From the NCBI GenBank assembly GCA_029255685.2, contig CM055320.2, forward strand, positions 13,502,614 to 13,566,613: DNA of 64,000 nt, given 5' to 3'. This document shows, piece by piece, positions 1 to 11,545 of the stretch (position 1 is the first letter of the stretch; each line of letters starts with the position of its first letter). The DNA is from Silene conica. Taxonomy: Eukaryota; Streptophyta; Magnoliopsida; Caryophyllales; Caryophyllaceae. The notes below the pieces were generated by a model, which was not told where the DNA came from, ran no database searches, and saw nothing but the letters and a program-made list of their open reading frames with translations. The position numbers and the translations under genes are program-made.

Positions 1-3000
1 CTACCTGTCAGTCAATCTGTCAACTCTTCTGTTGCTACTGTGAAAGCCAATCTGGTCGAGTCTGGTGGTCCATCTAAATTCAAGGGTAAGGGTAAGGCCA
101 AGGTTGGTCAGAGTCAGAACCAGGGTCCTGCCAAGAATAATGCTACAGGGAAGCTTACCAAACCAGTTGCGAAGATTCAGAAAGCTAAGGGTCCCATGGT
201 TTGCTATGTCTGTGGGAAATCCGGTCACAAAGCCTACCAGTGTACTGAAAAGAAAACTCCTGAAGCCAATGTTGTTGTGACTGAAGCTGAGGATGTCATT
301 GCTGCTGTGGTTGTTGAAGCAAATCTGGTGGGTAATGCTGCTGAATGGGTCTTGGATACTGGTGCTTCTAGACACCTATGTGCTGATAAGGGGCTGTTTG
401 CTGAGTTCGAGGAAGTTGCTGATGGGGAATGCGTCTACATGGGTAACTCTTCATCTGCATTGATCACAGGCAAAGGCAAGATCTTTCTCAAACTCACCTC
501 GGGGAAAACACTTGCTCTCACTAATGCTTTATTTGTACCCTCGTTGCGTCGAAACCTCGTGTCTGGTGCCTTACTAAACAAAGCTGGTTTGAAAACTGTT
601 TTTGAGGCTGACAAGGTTGTAATGTCGCGTAATGGGGAATTTGTGGGCAAGGGTTATCTTTCTGGGGGTCTTTTTGTATTGAACACTGATTCAGTTTCTA
701 ATAATATTGCATCTACTTCTGCTTATATTGCTGAGTCTATTGATGTTTGGCATGGTAGATTAGGTCATGTGAATGTTGACTATATTAAAAAACTTAGAAC
801 TATGAGTTTAATTCCAAGTTTGACGAGTCAAGAATTTTCTAAATGTGCTAGCTGTGTTGAGGCTAAGTTTACAAAGAAACCTAGTAAACCTGTGACTACT
901 AGGACGACGAGTCTTCTTGAGTTAATTCACACCGACCTAGCTGACTTCAAAAATGTTGCAAGTAGAGGTGGCAAGAATTATTATATCACGTTTATAGATG
1001 ACTGTTCGAGATACACTCGTGTATACTTGCTTAAAACCAAAGATGAAGCAGAACAATATTTTATAAACTTTAAAAATGTAGTCGAGAACCAACTTGACAG
1101 GAAAATTAAAAGAGTAAGGTCCGATCGAGGAGGTGAGTATGGCTCAAATTCTTTGATCGATTTTTGTGAGAAAAATGGTTTAATTCATGAAAAGAGCCCA
1201 CCATACTTACCTCAATCGAATGGAGTAGCTGAACGTAAAAATAGAACTTTAAAGGAGATGATGAATGCTATGCTTTTAAGTTCTGGCCTATCTGACGATA
1301 TGTGGGGGGAAGCTATACTGTCTGCTTGTCACATTCTTAACCGTGTACCTCATAAGAAAATTGACAAGACACCCTACGAGATCTCGAAGGGCTATCCACC
1401 TAACCTAAGCTTCCTTAGGGTTTGGGGTTGTTTGGCTAAAGTGGGTTTACCTGATTTTAGGAGACCTACCGTTGGACCTAAGACGTATGATTGTGTGTTT
1501 ATAGGTTATGCTCAAAATAGCTCTGCTTATAGATTTATGTCTCTGAGTGATCGTTCTATATCTGAAGCTAGAGATGCTGAGTTTTTTGAGCATGTTTTTC
1601 CTTTTCAGAAAACTGTTGTCCCATCCCCTAGTTTATCTGTTGCATCTTCTGATTTGTCTTCACATGCTAGTGCTAGCACTTCTATGGATTTACCTGTTGA
1701 ACCTAGAAGAAGTAAAAGACCTAGATGCCCAAAGAACTTTGGTGATGATTATGATACAACTTGTTTGTCTGAAGTTGGATACACTGTTTGTGCTAGTGAT
1801 GAGTTTGTTTCAGCTTTTTTAATAGAGGATGATCCCAAAACATATAGTGAGGCAGTGAGATCCATTGATGCTAATAATTTTTGGAAAGATGCTATTAAAA
1901 GTGAACTTGACTCTATTGTGTCTAATCAAACTTGGGAGTTGACTGATTTACCTAAAGGTAGTAAACCCATTACGAGTAAATGGATCTTTAAAAAGAAAAT
2001 GAGACCTGACGGTACAATAGAGAGGTTCAAGGTTAGACTTGTGGTTAGAGGCTTTACACAAAAGAAGGGTATTGGTTATTTTGATACTTACTCTCCTGTG
2101 ACCAAAATTTCGACCATTAGAACTCTTGTCGCCTTAGCTGCTATTCATAATCTTGTTATACATCAGATGGATGTTAAGACTGCTTTTCTGAATGGTGAAC
2201 TAAGGGAAGAGATCTATATGTCTCAACCTGAAGGGTTTGTGATTAAGGGTCAAGAGAGTAAAGTGTGTAAACTGAACAAGTCTCTTTATGGACTGAAACA
2301 AGCACCTAAACAGTGGTATGAGAAATTCAACAACACTTTGATGAGTAATGGCTTTATGATTAACAACTCTGATTCATATGTTTATTCCAAAGTGATAGAA
2401 TCTGATTGTGTTATTATATGCCTATATGTGGATGACATGCTTATTTTTGGTAATAATTTAGATGTGATAATTAAAACCAAAGAATTTCTGTCATCACATT
2501 TTGAGATGAAGGACTTAGGAGAAGCTGATGTAATCCTAGGGGTTAAGGTTATTCGAAACCCCAATGGAATTTGTTTAAGTCAATCTCATTATGTTGAAAA
2601 AGTGTTGAAAAATTTTAACTGCTTTGATGAAGTGCCTGCTAGGACACCTTATGATGCTAGTATACATTTGTGTAAAAACTTGGGTAAGAGTGTATCCCAA
2701 GAAGAGTATGCTAAGATCTTAGGTAGTCTGATGTTTCTTATGAACTGTACCCGACCAGATATTGCATATGCTGTTAGTAGACTGAGTCGTTATACACATA
2801 ACCCTAGTAATGAACATTGGAATGCTCTTCGTCGTTTACTCAAATACCTAAAAGGAACAGTTGACCTTTGTTTGCATTATAGTAAATTTTCTGCTGTGTT
2901 AGAAGGATATTGTGATGCAAATTGGGTTTCAGGTAACGATGAGATCTGCTCCACTAGCGGATATGTCTTCACCATGGGTGGAGGTGCAATATCGTGGAAG

Positions 3001-3312
3001 TCTTCCAAACAGACTTGTATTGCACGCTCTACCATGGAATCGGAGTTCATAGCTCTTGAGTTGGCAGGACAAGAGGCTGACTGGTTGAAAAACCTATTAG
3101 TAGATGTACCAGTGTGGGCAGGACGACAAACACCGGTCTCCTTACACTGTGACTCACAAGCTGCAATTGGTGTTGCTAAGAATAGTGTCTATAATGCAAA
3201 GAAACGACACATTCGAATCAGGCATGCTGCAGTTAAACAACTCCTTGAGAATGGAGTAATTGCTTTGGACTATGTGAAGTCTGAAAGCAATCTTGCTGAT
3301 CCCTTTAGTTAG
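1..3312 (+). CDS. Ty1/copia gag-pol polyprotein, 5' partial, premature stop near C-terminus
   Basis: The frame is open from base 1, so the N-terminal gag lies outside the window. Domains in order: CCHC zinc knuckle at nt 202-243; aspartic protease with LDTGAS at nt 352-369; GAG-pre-integrase (WHGRLGH) near nt 748; integrase core with [12 protein letters not shown] and [13 protein letters not shown]; reverse transcriptase with catalytic YVDD at nt 2425-2436; RNase H with YCDANW and CDSQAA. This order (protease, integrase, RT, RNase H) defines the copia superfamily. It encodes the enzymes that copy element RNA into DNA and insert it. About 1100 codons are open without a frameshift. The stop at 3310-3312 sits where family members read LADPxxKG, and the frame continues for about 27 codons to another stop near 3395, so TAG probably replaced a lysine codon. 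Otherwise it looks young and nearly intact. Confidence 0.95.
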   Translation, partial: LPVSQSVNSSVATVKANLVESGGPSKFKGKGKAKVGQSQNQGPAKNNATGKLTKPVAKIQKAKGPMVCYVCGKSGHKAYQCTEKKTPEANVVVTEAEDVIAAVVVEANLVGNAAEWVLDTGASRHLCADKGLFAEFEEVADGECVYMGNSSSALITGKGKIFLKLTSGKTLALTNALFVPSLRRNLVSGALLNKAGLKTVFEADKVVMSRNGEFVGKGYLSGGLFVLNTDSVSNNIASTSAYIAESIDVWHGRLGHVNVDYIKKLRTMSLIPSLTSQEFSKCASCVEAKFTKKPSKPVTTRTTSLLELIHTDLADFKNVASRGGKNYYITFIDDCSRYTRVYLLKTKDEAEQYFINFKNVVENQLDRKIKRVRSDRGGEYGSNSLIDFCEKNGLIHEKSPPYLPQSNGVAERKNRTLKEMMNAMLLSSGLSDDMWGEAILSACHILNRVPHKKIDKTPYEISKGYPPNLSFLRVWGCLAKVGLPDFRRPTVGPKTYDCVFIGYAQNSSAYRFMSLSDRSISEARDAEFFEHVFPFQKTVVPSPSLSVASSDLSSHASASTSMDLPVEPRRSKRPRCPKNFGDDYDTTCLSEVGYTVCASDEFVSAFLIEDDPKTYSEAVRSIDANNFWKDAIKSELDSIVSNQTWELTDLPKGSKPITSKWIFKKKMRPDGTIERFKVRLVVRGFTQKKGIGYFDTYSPVTKISTIRTLVALAAIHNLVIHQMDVKTAFLNGELREEIYMSQPEGFVIKGQESKVCKLNKSLYGLKQAPKQWYEKFNNTLMSNGFMINNSDSYVYSKVIESDCVIICLYVDDMLIFGNNLDVIIKTKEFLSSHFEMKDLGEADVILGVKVIRNPNGICLSQSHYVEKVLKNFNCFDEVPARTPYDASIHLCKNLGKSVSQEEYAKILGSLMFLMNCTRPDIAYAVSRLSRYTHNPSNEHWNALRRLLKYLKGTVDLCLHYSKFSAVLEGYCDANWVSGNDEICSTSGYVFTMGGGAISWKSSKQTCIARSTMESEFIALELAGQEADWLKNLLVDVPVWAGRQTPVSLHCDSQAAIGVAKNSVYNAKKRHIRIRHAAVKQLLENGVIALDYVKSESNLADPFS

Positions 3313-3877
3313 GGGCTGACTAGGAGACTAGTCACTGATACGTCGAAAGGAATGGGACTTAAGGCCTTAGGTCAAGGTAAAGTGACACTTGACTAGGTTT
3401 AAAGTCTCTTGTTCTTCTGACGTAGTATGATTCATAGCCTTAAATGGTGGTGCTATTGAGACGCACTTGATGAATTATACACTAGGATGGACTTATGTCC
3501 TTAATGGCTCATGTGAGAAGTGCTACTGAGAAGCACTTGAGCCACCTACGTAGATGTGATGATCTCAAGAATATGAGAAGTCTTGTAAACACATCTATTA
3601 GTACCAAGGTAATGCATAAGCTCTAAAAAAAGAGCGCGTTGCACTCTGAAATCGCGGAACGATCTTAATCTGAAGGTATGATATGTGTTGTGGGGGGTAT
3701 CGACTGAAGCTCAGCTAGGAATTCAAATCGTAAGATATTCTCTCGCTGTAAGTAAGTTGTTTCCTCATAGCACTAAAGTGTCAATTCAAATCGAAAGATA
3801 TTGATACCTAAGTATCCAATCCTTTCCTTTAACCAGGAATTTCTTCTTCCTTCTTTCGGGCGCCCCTAGTGGGGGAT
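3313..3877 (+). other. Copia 3' untranslated region and polypurine tract
   Basis: About 480 bases without a usable reading frame follow the polyprotein tail. They contain two loosely repeated motifs, around 3460-3545 and around 3720-3800. The purine run just before the LTR (about 3871-3876) is the expected polypurine tract that primes plus-strand DNA synthesis. Confidence 0.65.
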
Positions 3878-4633
3878 TGTTGGAAATAGGGGCTTGGTAA
3901 GGGGAGTCCTTATTTCTTACATTTGTCCCACATAGGAGAGTTATAGAAGTTTGCTTGTGTTTATATATCCTTCTATTACTACACCTATCACTAGTGGGTC
4001 AAGGGAGCCTTTTGTAGAGGCTTGCGAGGTGCTTAATTCAGCTCGCACACGCGCGCGCGCGCGTGCCCGAGCCCGGCCCGAATTCGGGATTCGGGATTTG
4101 GCAACGGCGGGCTGTGCCTATCTTTTTGGGCCGTGGGTTCGTTTTTTGTGTGAGATAGTCCAATAACGGTCTAGGGTTTTTTGGGTTGAAGTAGTCAGTC
4201 AACTGACTGTTAGTGGGTGAGATATTCTCTCCCCACTTTCAGCCTTGACTGCTGACTTCGAGGAGGCAGTTTCCTCAGTAGGGTTCCTGTGATGCTCCCC
4301 TATATAAACCCGCCTCTGCAATCACAAAAACCACACAATTACACTCAACTCACATCTTCTCCTCTCTTCTTCTTCTCTTCTCTCATTATAATTTCTGGGT
4401 AAAGTATTAAATCGTTCCAGGTCTTCCAGTCTTGAGTGGGCAAGACTGTAAGGCAGCAGTAGTGTAATCCTTGGGGAACTACCGGTCATCGCTGATCGCC
4501 ACCTCGGTCGTACCGGAAATATAGTTTTCAAGGCAGTGGTCTTACCACGTCACTACCTCTCTCGGTATTTCTAATCTCCTGATTTTGTTACTGCTTTTTC
4601 GTACCTTTAGAATTACAGTTATTTCTGAGTTCT
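3878..4633 (+). repeat. 3' LTR of the copia element (right edge approximate)
   Basis: It begins with TGTTGGAAAT directly after the polypurine tract. It holds a TATA-like box followed by a CT-rich leader, as expected of U3/R. A (CG)n-rich stretch lies near 4048-4066. The 5' LTR is outside the window, so the right edge cannot be set by comparison; it lies somewhere between about 4520 and 4660. No target-site duplication could be identified. Confidence 0.6.
4301..4308 (+). promoter_or_regulatory. TATA box in copia 3' LTR
   Basis: TATATAAA lies about 25-30 bases upstream of an A/C-rich leader (4320-4380), the usual place for the LTR transcription start in plant copia elements. Inferred from motif and position only. 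Confidence 0.5.
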
Positions 4634-5130
4634 GTAATTCGCTCCAACAACTTTCGCTTTCATGCTCAAAAGAGTCGACATCGTCTTCGCGAACAAGCCC
4701 CCTATGGTAATTATTCCTCTCCTCTTCTGTTCTAAGCTCAATGTATGGATATTGAACAGTAACCATACGGCTGCCCCTTGTAATTCTAACAAACTCCTGA
4801 TGATTTTTCATTACTAATTGTCGCTGATAATCCGCTTCCATTTTGCCCGTCTCTTTTCCAATAGCAAAAAAAGAAGCCCAAAGCTTGCAAGTCTCGGCCA
4901 TGTTACGCTTGTCAACCTTAGGAATTAAGTTGAAGATGTTAGTAATCAAATGCTCACAACTTAGAAGCTGGTGATGAATCCGCGGGCCTATTGGAGTTGT
5001 CTCAAACACAGTTCACGTTGAATAGTGTTTGATTTTGAAACTGGTTTCTTTTCCAGATAAGATAGCCATCCTCGAACTCCTTTCGATCATAAGCGTTATG
5101 ATATATTATCCCGTCGCAGTGCAAATCCAT
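4542..5130 (-). pseudogene. Unrecognised gene remnant, copy 1 (F-box-like core)
   Basis: Reading leftwards from an ATG at 5128-5130, the frame gives about 40 residues (including EFEDGYLIWKR), then needs one frameshift near 5000 before a 155-codon open frame to 4542. The middle (LITNIF...DKRNMAETCKLWASF) has the look of an F-box or F-box-like helix set, but I cannot name the family. The same protein recurs on the plus strand at 7435-9447: DGIIY/VGVVY, EFEDGYLIWK/EFEDNYIRWK, ITNIF/MTDIF, KRNMAETCKLWA/KRNMAGVCRMWA, KETGKMEADYQRQ/KETSKMRFDYRSQ. Conservation through both broken copies argues for a real ancestral gene. The C-terminal part is acidic (EDDVDSFEHESE). The last 30 or so codons may already be copia LTR. 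Confidence 0.5.
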
Positions 5131-5463
5131 TGCCAAAATGTCAGCAGTTGAAGAAGATCCTTGTAGATATTATTAACAATGGAGCCGTGTGAAGTTGGGA
5201 TTGGTTAAGGTTTCAAGTGTACCTTGTAAGTGAGGAAAATTTAGTAAATAAAGTAATGTTTATGGAAGAAGTAATAATTAGGGGACATGGAGTGTACTAG
5301 TAGTTTGTTAGTACCTAGGTGAGTTATTTATTGCTTAACAACTCACTTGGGAGTTAGGATTAATTTTATTTGATGCAAGGGTTTGATGGAATATGTTCGA
5401 GTTAGATAGTTAGGAAAATAATTATAAAAACATATCTTCGTATGTTTGTAAATAAAACACTTA

Positions 5464-5769
5464 GGCCATGTTCTTTTGGACTGAAACTTAGCTGAACTGA
5501 ACTGAACTGAACTTATAGGATCTGAACTGAACTGAACTGAACTTATAGGAACTGAACTGAACTTATAGGAACTGAACTGAACTGAACTTATAGGAACTTA
5601 ACTGAACTAAACTTATAGGAACTGAACTGAACTTATAGGAACTGAATTGAACTGAACTGAACTTATAGGAACTGAACTGAACTTATAGGAACTGAACTGA
5701 ACTGAACTGAACTTATAGGATCTGAACTGAACTTAAGTTAAGTGACTTGAAGTTCAAAAGAACAGGGCC
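5464..5769. mobile_element. Tourist-like MITE filled with a 15-25 bp tandem repeat
   Basis: The ends form an imperfect inverted repeat, GGCCATGTTCTTTTGGACT on the left against the complement of AGTTCAAAAGAACAGGGCC on the right, and are flanked by TTA at 5461-5463 and 5770-5772. A 3-bp TTA duplication with GGCC(A/C)TGTTC ends fits the PIF/Harbinger Tourist group. The interior is almost entirely repeats of ACTGAACTTATAGGA with extra ACTGA units. No coding capacity, so it would need transposase from elsewhere. Confidence 0.8.
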
Positions 5770-5772
5770 TTA

Positions 5773-7434
5773 TACACTTAGCCATTTGTATGTGTCACCA
5801 TATCAAGATCACCTGTTAATCAAATAAGATTATGCAAACGTACGATCATATTAACATTTGTACCATAAATAATTGTATGACATTCGTCACCTCAAACCAT
5901 TTTAATTGTCAAAGTAAATCTTCACACATTGAACGGGGGTGTTTGTATGTTTAAATTGGATCGTCAACTCAAATCATTTAAATTGACGAATTAAAGCTTC
6001 TTAATTTGGACGAAGGTGATTGTATGTTTAGGCTTGACGATCAAATAAAATTTTCCAACTGTCTTTAAATATCATACCATATATTCAAATTTATTTATTT
6101 TAAATACAATTATTGGTCGATTTTGACAATCTTATTTTATCAAATCTCTAATTAAACATTTCTTTGTATTCGGAGAAAATTATAATTATAATACACCAAC
6201 CATTTTCAGATACAAATTTCAGGTCAAATATATAAAGTTGTGAAAATATGTGTCGATTACGCTAACCTTTATTTAAAAAAAAATGTTTTTCTTACATCAA
6301 TTATATCCGTCTTAAGTTAAGGTGCGTCAAATAACATCAATTCATATGAATAACACAAAATGATAAGGTTTAAGGAATACCAAGGAATTTGTCCTATACA
6401 TGTAAATGTGCCACGAGCTATCGCGTTATAAGCTTGATACGGATAGTTGCATCTTAAATTACAAATTGTGTAACAAACATTTAAGCCTAACACAATGTGT
6501 AGACTATTCAACTTAACAACGTACGGTGATTAGTTTAGTTAATATGATAGAGTGTAGAGGAGATATTAGCTAAATTGTTTTCCAAATCATAAATTATTAT
6601 TCATCGACTTAGGCTTGAGACAGAACCCAACAAACTAAGGAGCACATATATTACACACATTTTAAAGTTCCATAAAACTCGTAACTATGAAGTTATTTAT
6701 ACAAATATTAACTTCTTGAGGCATCCTAAATTGCGTTAAATAAACCTGTATTTCGAGCACTTTATATCTTTACCTAAAATAATTTGCGCTACATAACATG
6801 TGTAGTTATTAATTAGTTAACAATTAAAATGTATGTAGTTGATTCCCGACTTGAGCTTAAACATTGTAATTATTCGTTCATATTGGACGACTAACTATTT
6901 CAATTGCATATGACAGTGTTAAGACGATATACGTTATATGCGAATTTATAATTGATCATTCCGAGAGTTATTATTACAAATTTAAACATAACATGACAAT
7001 ATGCGAATTTATAATTGATCATTCCGAGAGTTATTATTACAAATTTAAACATAACATGACAAAAGACGACTAAACTCTGATATGTGAATATGCTAGCACT
7101 TTGTAATATATCTGTGACTAATCTTGCAACTTACGACTTTAGAATGGTACAAAATTTCTGATCAACAATTAACAGTTACTCAATTCATAACATATTGCGT
7201 AATTAAGCTCATTACTAAAGTATTGGATAAATTGGTTTGACTAATGCTAACCCTCAAATTAGACTAGTGAGCATGCCCAAAAAAAATGAACCACTATAAT
7301 GAATTTCCCTGCAATAAACAATAATCAAGTACAACATCCTCCATAATCCCATCACATATATATCCAGACCCTAAGAGTATTCTTTTGTCTAAAGTTTCAA
7401 ACTTTGCTATTTAATTTCTACAACTAAACAAGTA
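5773..7434. other. AT-rich intergenic stretch, no gene seen
   Basis: No coding region or family hallmark is visible apart from the 63-bp tandem duplication listed separately. Short open frames here are AT-rich and carry no recognisable motif. Confidence 0.6.
6936..7061. repeat. Perfect 63-bp tandem duplication
   Basis: The 63-base unit starting ATATGCGAATTTATAATTG occurs twice back to back (6936-6998 and 6999-7061) with no difference seen, so the duplication is recent or maintained. Confidence 0.9.
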
Positions 7435-7657
7435 TGTCATCCTGTGTTGGTGTTGTATACTTCGACAGAACTGACTGGCAGGAATTTGAGGATAACTACA
7501 TACGCTGGAAGAAGTAGTTCAGTTCCAAAACAATGTTTAAGACATATTTTGTACTTGAAGATACAGAAGAAGGCAGTAAAATTTATCATCCATTGCTCAG
7601 CTCTGTTGAGTTGATGACCGATATTTTCAGCAGAATCAATCATCAGGAGAAACGCAA

Positions 7658-9143
7658 TGATGCGTGTCGTTTATGCACCAAAGATAACCTAGGTCTACTA
7701 ACAAGAAGCTAGTGGAAGTAGGGTGGGATTCCTCAGGGAGACACGGTCTTAAGTAGAGGTCAGTCTATAGGTCACAAAATTGGGGGGGGGGGGGGGTTGT
7801 TTTTTATTATAACTAAGACGGATACAAAAAAAGGAACTAACAAAAAAAGATGATAAAACGAATTTCAAACAATAAAAGAGGAATATGTCAGGATTCAGGT
7901 CGTCGCGGTAATTAAAATCACATAAAGATTAGGTCAGTCGAAACAACAACGAAGTGAGAACGATTAATAACCTCTCGGTCTGAAATCACCCCTGGACTCC
8001 CCTATCAATCTTTCGATCTCTAGATAGGTTACGTAAATCAACCTAAACAAGCCTACCTACCAATATTTCGATCCAGGTAAGGTTTTACTAGGTAAACCGG
8101 TCTCCTGCGTGCACTCATTTGACAAGTTTTATAATTATATTGTTTATGAGTGAACTTCGTCATAAGGACGACTAACATGCAATTCCTACGACATAACTAC
8201 CGCGAGTTCCTTCATCCTAACATATTATGGGGATTAGCTACTCATGCTTTGGGGAACTAAACTAACAACGATGATGATAACAACAACATTCAACATTATA
8301 AATAAAAGTAAATTGCTATAAATCATAAAACAATAAAAGATAAGAACAATAAATAAAAGAGAAATGAATTACAGTAATGGCAAAAGGAAGAACAGGATCC
8401 GAATGCTTGAGAATGAGAAAAACCCTAAGTAGAATGTTTTAGATCTGAGGAAATGTAAATGACTGCTTAAGAAAATGTAAAGTGTCTGATGAAAAAGTAA
8501 AAACTGAATGTGTAAAAAGTGTCTTCAAAAGTCTGCTAACCTAATCCTTAAATAAGGATTAGGTCAACCCTCTAAAATTTAACCTAAAAACGGAAATAGC
8601 AAATTCGGTACGCTTAAGTGAGTTGCTCGATCGAGTGAATGGATCACTCGATCGAGTAGCTGTTCTTTAAAAAGTGCTCGATCGAGTAACTTCAAGCTGG
8701 CAACTGCTCGATCGAGTAACTCTGGAAACCTCGAAGATTTGGTCCTTCCTGCAGACTCCTCGATCCAGTATCACACTGTACGATCGAGGTTTCCTCCTCA
8801 TGCATTCACTCGATCGAGCTCTGGTGTTTACTCGATCGAGTAGATGACAGATACACTGCTTCTTTTTCGCTTCTTTCTTGCTTTTGTCTTTCGTCTTTGC
8901 CTCGGTTACCGTTCCTTTAAGCCTGGTACTGCAAAATCGGGGCTATGGGACTCCTTAACTTGCTTCATCTTCTAAAAGAGCTAAAAATAGACAGAAAACG
9001 CGTGGTTTCTTCAACTTTCGCATAATTCATGCAAAATAACATAAAATACACCAAAGGAAGGAAAAAGGGGCAAAATGGCACGTAAAGTGCATAGAAATGC
9101 GTGCTAAATGATGCCAAAAAGTGTATAAAATAAGCACGCATCA
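7658..9143 (-). mobile_element. Solo LTR of an Athila-related Ty3/gypsy family
   Basis: The ends are TGATGCGTG and CACGCATCA, a perfect 9-bp inverted repeat, flanked by the 5-bp duplication CGCAA (7653-7657 and 9144-9148). There is no internal region, so it is a 1486-bp solo LTR left by LTR-LTR recombination. Its left part (AAAGATAACC..., a CTA-rich stretch, CAGGGAGACA) resembles the same part of the LTRs at 39937 and 53850, and the TGATGCG end matches theirs in reverse, so it belongs to a related family and has the same minus orientation. It carries a 15-base G run at 7782-7796 and a palindrome cluster. Confidence 0.9.
8612..8845. repeat. Cluster of CTCGATCGAG palindromes in the solo LTR
   Basis: At least six exact CTCGATCGAG units, usually extended to ACTCGATCGAGT, plus diverged ones (CTCGATCCAG, TACGATCGAG), are spaced 15-60 bases apart by unrelated DNA. 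This is a dispersed cluster, not a tandem array. Confidence 0.9.
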
Positions 9144-9447
9144 CGCAACATGGCTGGAGTATGCAGAATGTGGGCCTTCCTTATTTGCAGTTGACAAAGA
9201 GACGTCTAAGATGAGGTTTGATTATAGAAGTCAGGTAAACAGTGTACACGGATGAATCATCAGGACAAGGCGGGGTCGTGTATTTTCCATCCATTGCGGC
9301 TGTTTGGATCTAGCAACGGATGAATCAAGGGACGTCTACCATGCCTGGCTGGATGGAGAGATGGACTCAGATGGATCAGATGACTATGGAGAAGGCGCTG
9401 TTGCTGAAATGTTAGGAAGCGAGGGGTACTACGATTCAGACTGCTAG

Positions 9448-10812
9448 GCCCAACGCAGTAAGTTTACTAGAACTTTTTTGGGTGTTTTGATGCAATGTCG
9501 TTTAATCTTCAGCTGAAGTAATTCCTTCCTGTGTTTTACATTTGTAACTGGTGTTGAATTCTGCAAGCTAATATGTTTTAGTTCTGGTTGAAACTAATGC
9601 CTGTGGATATCAGATGTTAATCTGTGTAAAGGTTTTGTGTTAAACTTATACTGTGCATTTATGCTTAACAACTGAATTCCCTTGTCGTGACCTAAATGAC
9701 TGTTTGTTCTATACTTGTTATAGGACAGTTACGTAGAATTCAATTAGATTACAAGTCTATCTATTGTACTTAATAATGATTCTAAGTTTTTGGGGCTCCT
9801 AATATCTAGAAAGCCTGGTAATAGTGTGTGCATGTGGTTGGAATCTCTCATTACAACTACAGAGTAATACATGGGGCACTTATGTAAACGCAAAAGATTA
9901 TGTAATGAATATACGGTATAGGATAATGTATTTATCCCTTTTAAGAATACCTCTAAAAACTATTGCAGGAATATACCTGTACTCCACACGTTTTGGTGAC
10001 AGCTCGCAGCTACGGGATAAGTACCTGTTAGCGAGTATATATATGTATTGTTAGTCAGTAGTCCATTATTAGTTCGTTAGTTATTCGACATTGTTAAAGA
10101 ATCGAACAAATTACCAAACGTTTGCACAGTGCAAACGTTTAGTTGCGTAACTGCCTTGGCACCTGGATTAAAACAATGTTATGTTCATACTGATGCCATC
10201 ATATAGCCTGTGTATAGGTTGCGATAGTGAATGAATGCACTGTAGGATTAAACAGTTTAATCACCATTAAAATGAGTTTCATTACGTCATGGTTACCCCC
10301 TGGAAAACAAATAATTTCAAATAGTCTGTGTCTTCATCCCTGACTCTAGGTTAACAGTTGTTGAATAGCACAGATAGTGAGTCAGTCAAAAGCACATTAT
10401 AATTTGGGACATGCAATAACTAGACAAACATAATAGACAATGAGGTTGTCAACTGTTGAATCTGCGCTATTAAACACGATGTGGACTTTATACATGGGAA
10501 TGATTACCTTTGTTAGAATTGGGGTGATGTTCCTGAAGCAGAAGGGCAGTATAGCCTGTTAGTTTAAACAGCTAAACAATATAAATGATAGATATGTCCC
10601 TTACCAGAAGTATGTATGCTCTGGTTGTCACGTTTAGTTTCTCAATCCTTAATTTCAGTTTACATATAAGCAACTACACTTTCCATTAGAGTACAATTAA
10701 CACTAGGTTAGGACCATCATTTACATTATACAATAGTCAATGATGTACAGATGACATACCAGATGGATCTTTAACATCCAAGATTTTATAGGATTACCCT
10801 ACATCATAAAAT
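9448..10812. other. Intergenic stretch, no gene seen
   Basis: AT-rich with short open frames lacking any motif. The block around 10450-10750 is weakly similar to 16010-16330 (shared stretches such as TATGTCCCTTA and CTGGTTGT), suggesting an old local duplication. Confidence 0.5.
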
Positions 10813-11123
10813 ATGGCTCAGATGGTCGAAAAAAATGGGACCCTACCTTTTGCAGTCAGAATTATTGGGAGTGTTCGGGAACTGCGAGTCAATGGACATG
10901 ATATTAGTCACGCTGCCACTAGTCATAGGCCTAATATGTTCGTTAGAGCGGGCAAACGGGAGATGTTGGGGGATTGTCTGCGAGAGTTGAACAATGTGTT
11001 TGAGGTAGTCAGGTATCCGGATGATATCAAGGTGTAGCAGGCTGCATTATGTCTGCACAAACTGCTATGGGGGTGGTTGATCGTGAGAAAGAGAAGGCTC
11101 TGGAGCACTTTTAATAAATGGGG
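10813..11123 (+). pseudogene. Possible retrotransposon gag remnant
   Basis: A 74-codon frame ends in NNVFEVVRYPDDIKV, and after the stop another frame reads AQTAMGVVDREKEKALEHF. The spacing of VFEV..PDDIKVQQAA followed by DREKEKALEHF recalls the retrotransposon gag domain. Very degenerate, and the match rests on my memory of the family's look, so it stays tentative. Confidence 0.3.
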
Positions 11124-11204
11124 CAGGACCATGTACCGGGAGAGGCCTTACCTACATAGATGGCTCTGGAGCACTTTTAACAACTTCTGTTAATCTTACC
11201 TGCA

Positions 11205-11545
11205 GCAACTGATTTACGATGTGCACCCATTAAGTCGTCCTTCAGTTCCGTAATATTCCCAACAACAGTACCCACTAAAGTCAGCCCGAAAACTAGATTC
11301 TCCGACAACGCGTTAAATACCTCAATTCAAGTTAATTGTCAAACGGCTTTAAACAAAATCACGGCTTTCCCTCAGGATACTTTCAAACACAAGCACATTC
11401 TCATCATTTTCAGTAGTACTTAATGATAATTCCTCCTTATCATCGAACATTTCTCTGATATTGGCTATAATATCTGCCATCTCCTTAACCTTCTCCGTCA
11501 TACTCCTATAAATTTCTGTATGATTTACGAGTAAATGTAGTCCAG
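11205..11545. repeat. Diverged duplicate of 15000-15335
   Basis: The two blocks share long stretches in the same orientation (ACGATGTGCACCCA, GTTCCGTAATATTCCCAACA, AAAACTAGATTCTC, GACAACGCGTTA). Read on the minus strand, both hold a frame with TEIYRSMTEKV and EMADIIA, so each is probably a broken copy of an unrecognised minus-strand gene. The left block extends to about 11750 with the frame ending VVVMLIKETICDLKTLL. Confidence 0.65.

Larger units (their letters stand above)
7435..9447 (+). pseudogene. Unrecognised gene remnant, copy 2, split by a solo LTR
   Basis: Starts at ATG 7435; 27 codons run to a stop, then a further open frame continues to the LTR insertion point at 7657. After the LTR (from 9149) the frame resumes, with a stop and a frameshift, and ends with a strongly acidic stretch (DGEMDSDGSDDYGE) and a stop at 9445-9447. 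It is the same protein as the minus-strand remnant at 4542-5130, including the KRNMAGVCRMWA core, which spans the insertion site. A possible intron near 9235 cannot be excluded. Function unknown; an F-box-like role is a guess. Confidence 0.5.

Noticed and set aside
8612..8845. Regularly spaced palindromes as a CRISPR-like array
   Set aside because: Spacers differ in length (15-60 bases), the units are only about 10-12 bp, and the block lies inside a plant LTR.
9824..10054. 76-codon plus-strand ORF
   Set aside because: No motif, homologue or compositional support; consistent with chance in AT-rich DNA.
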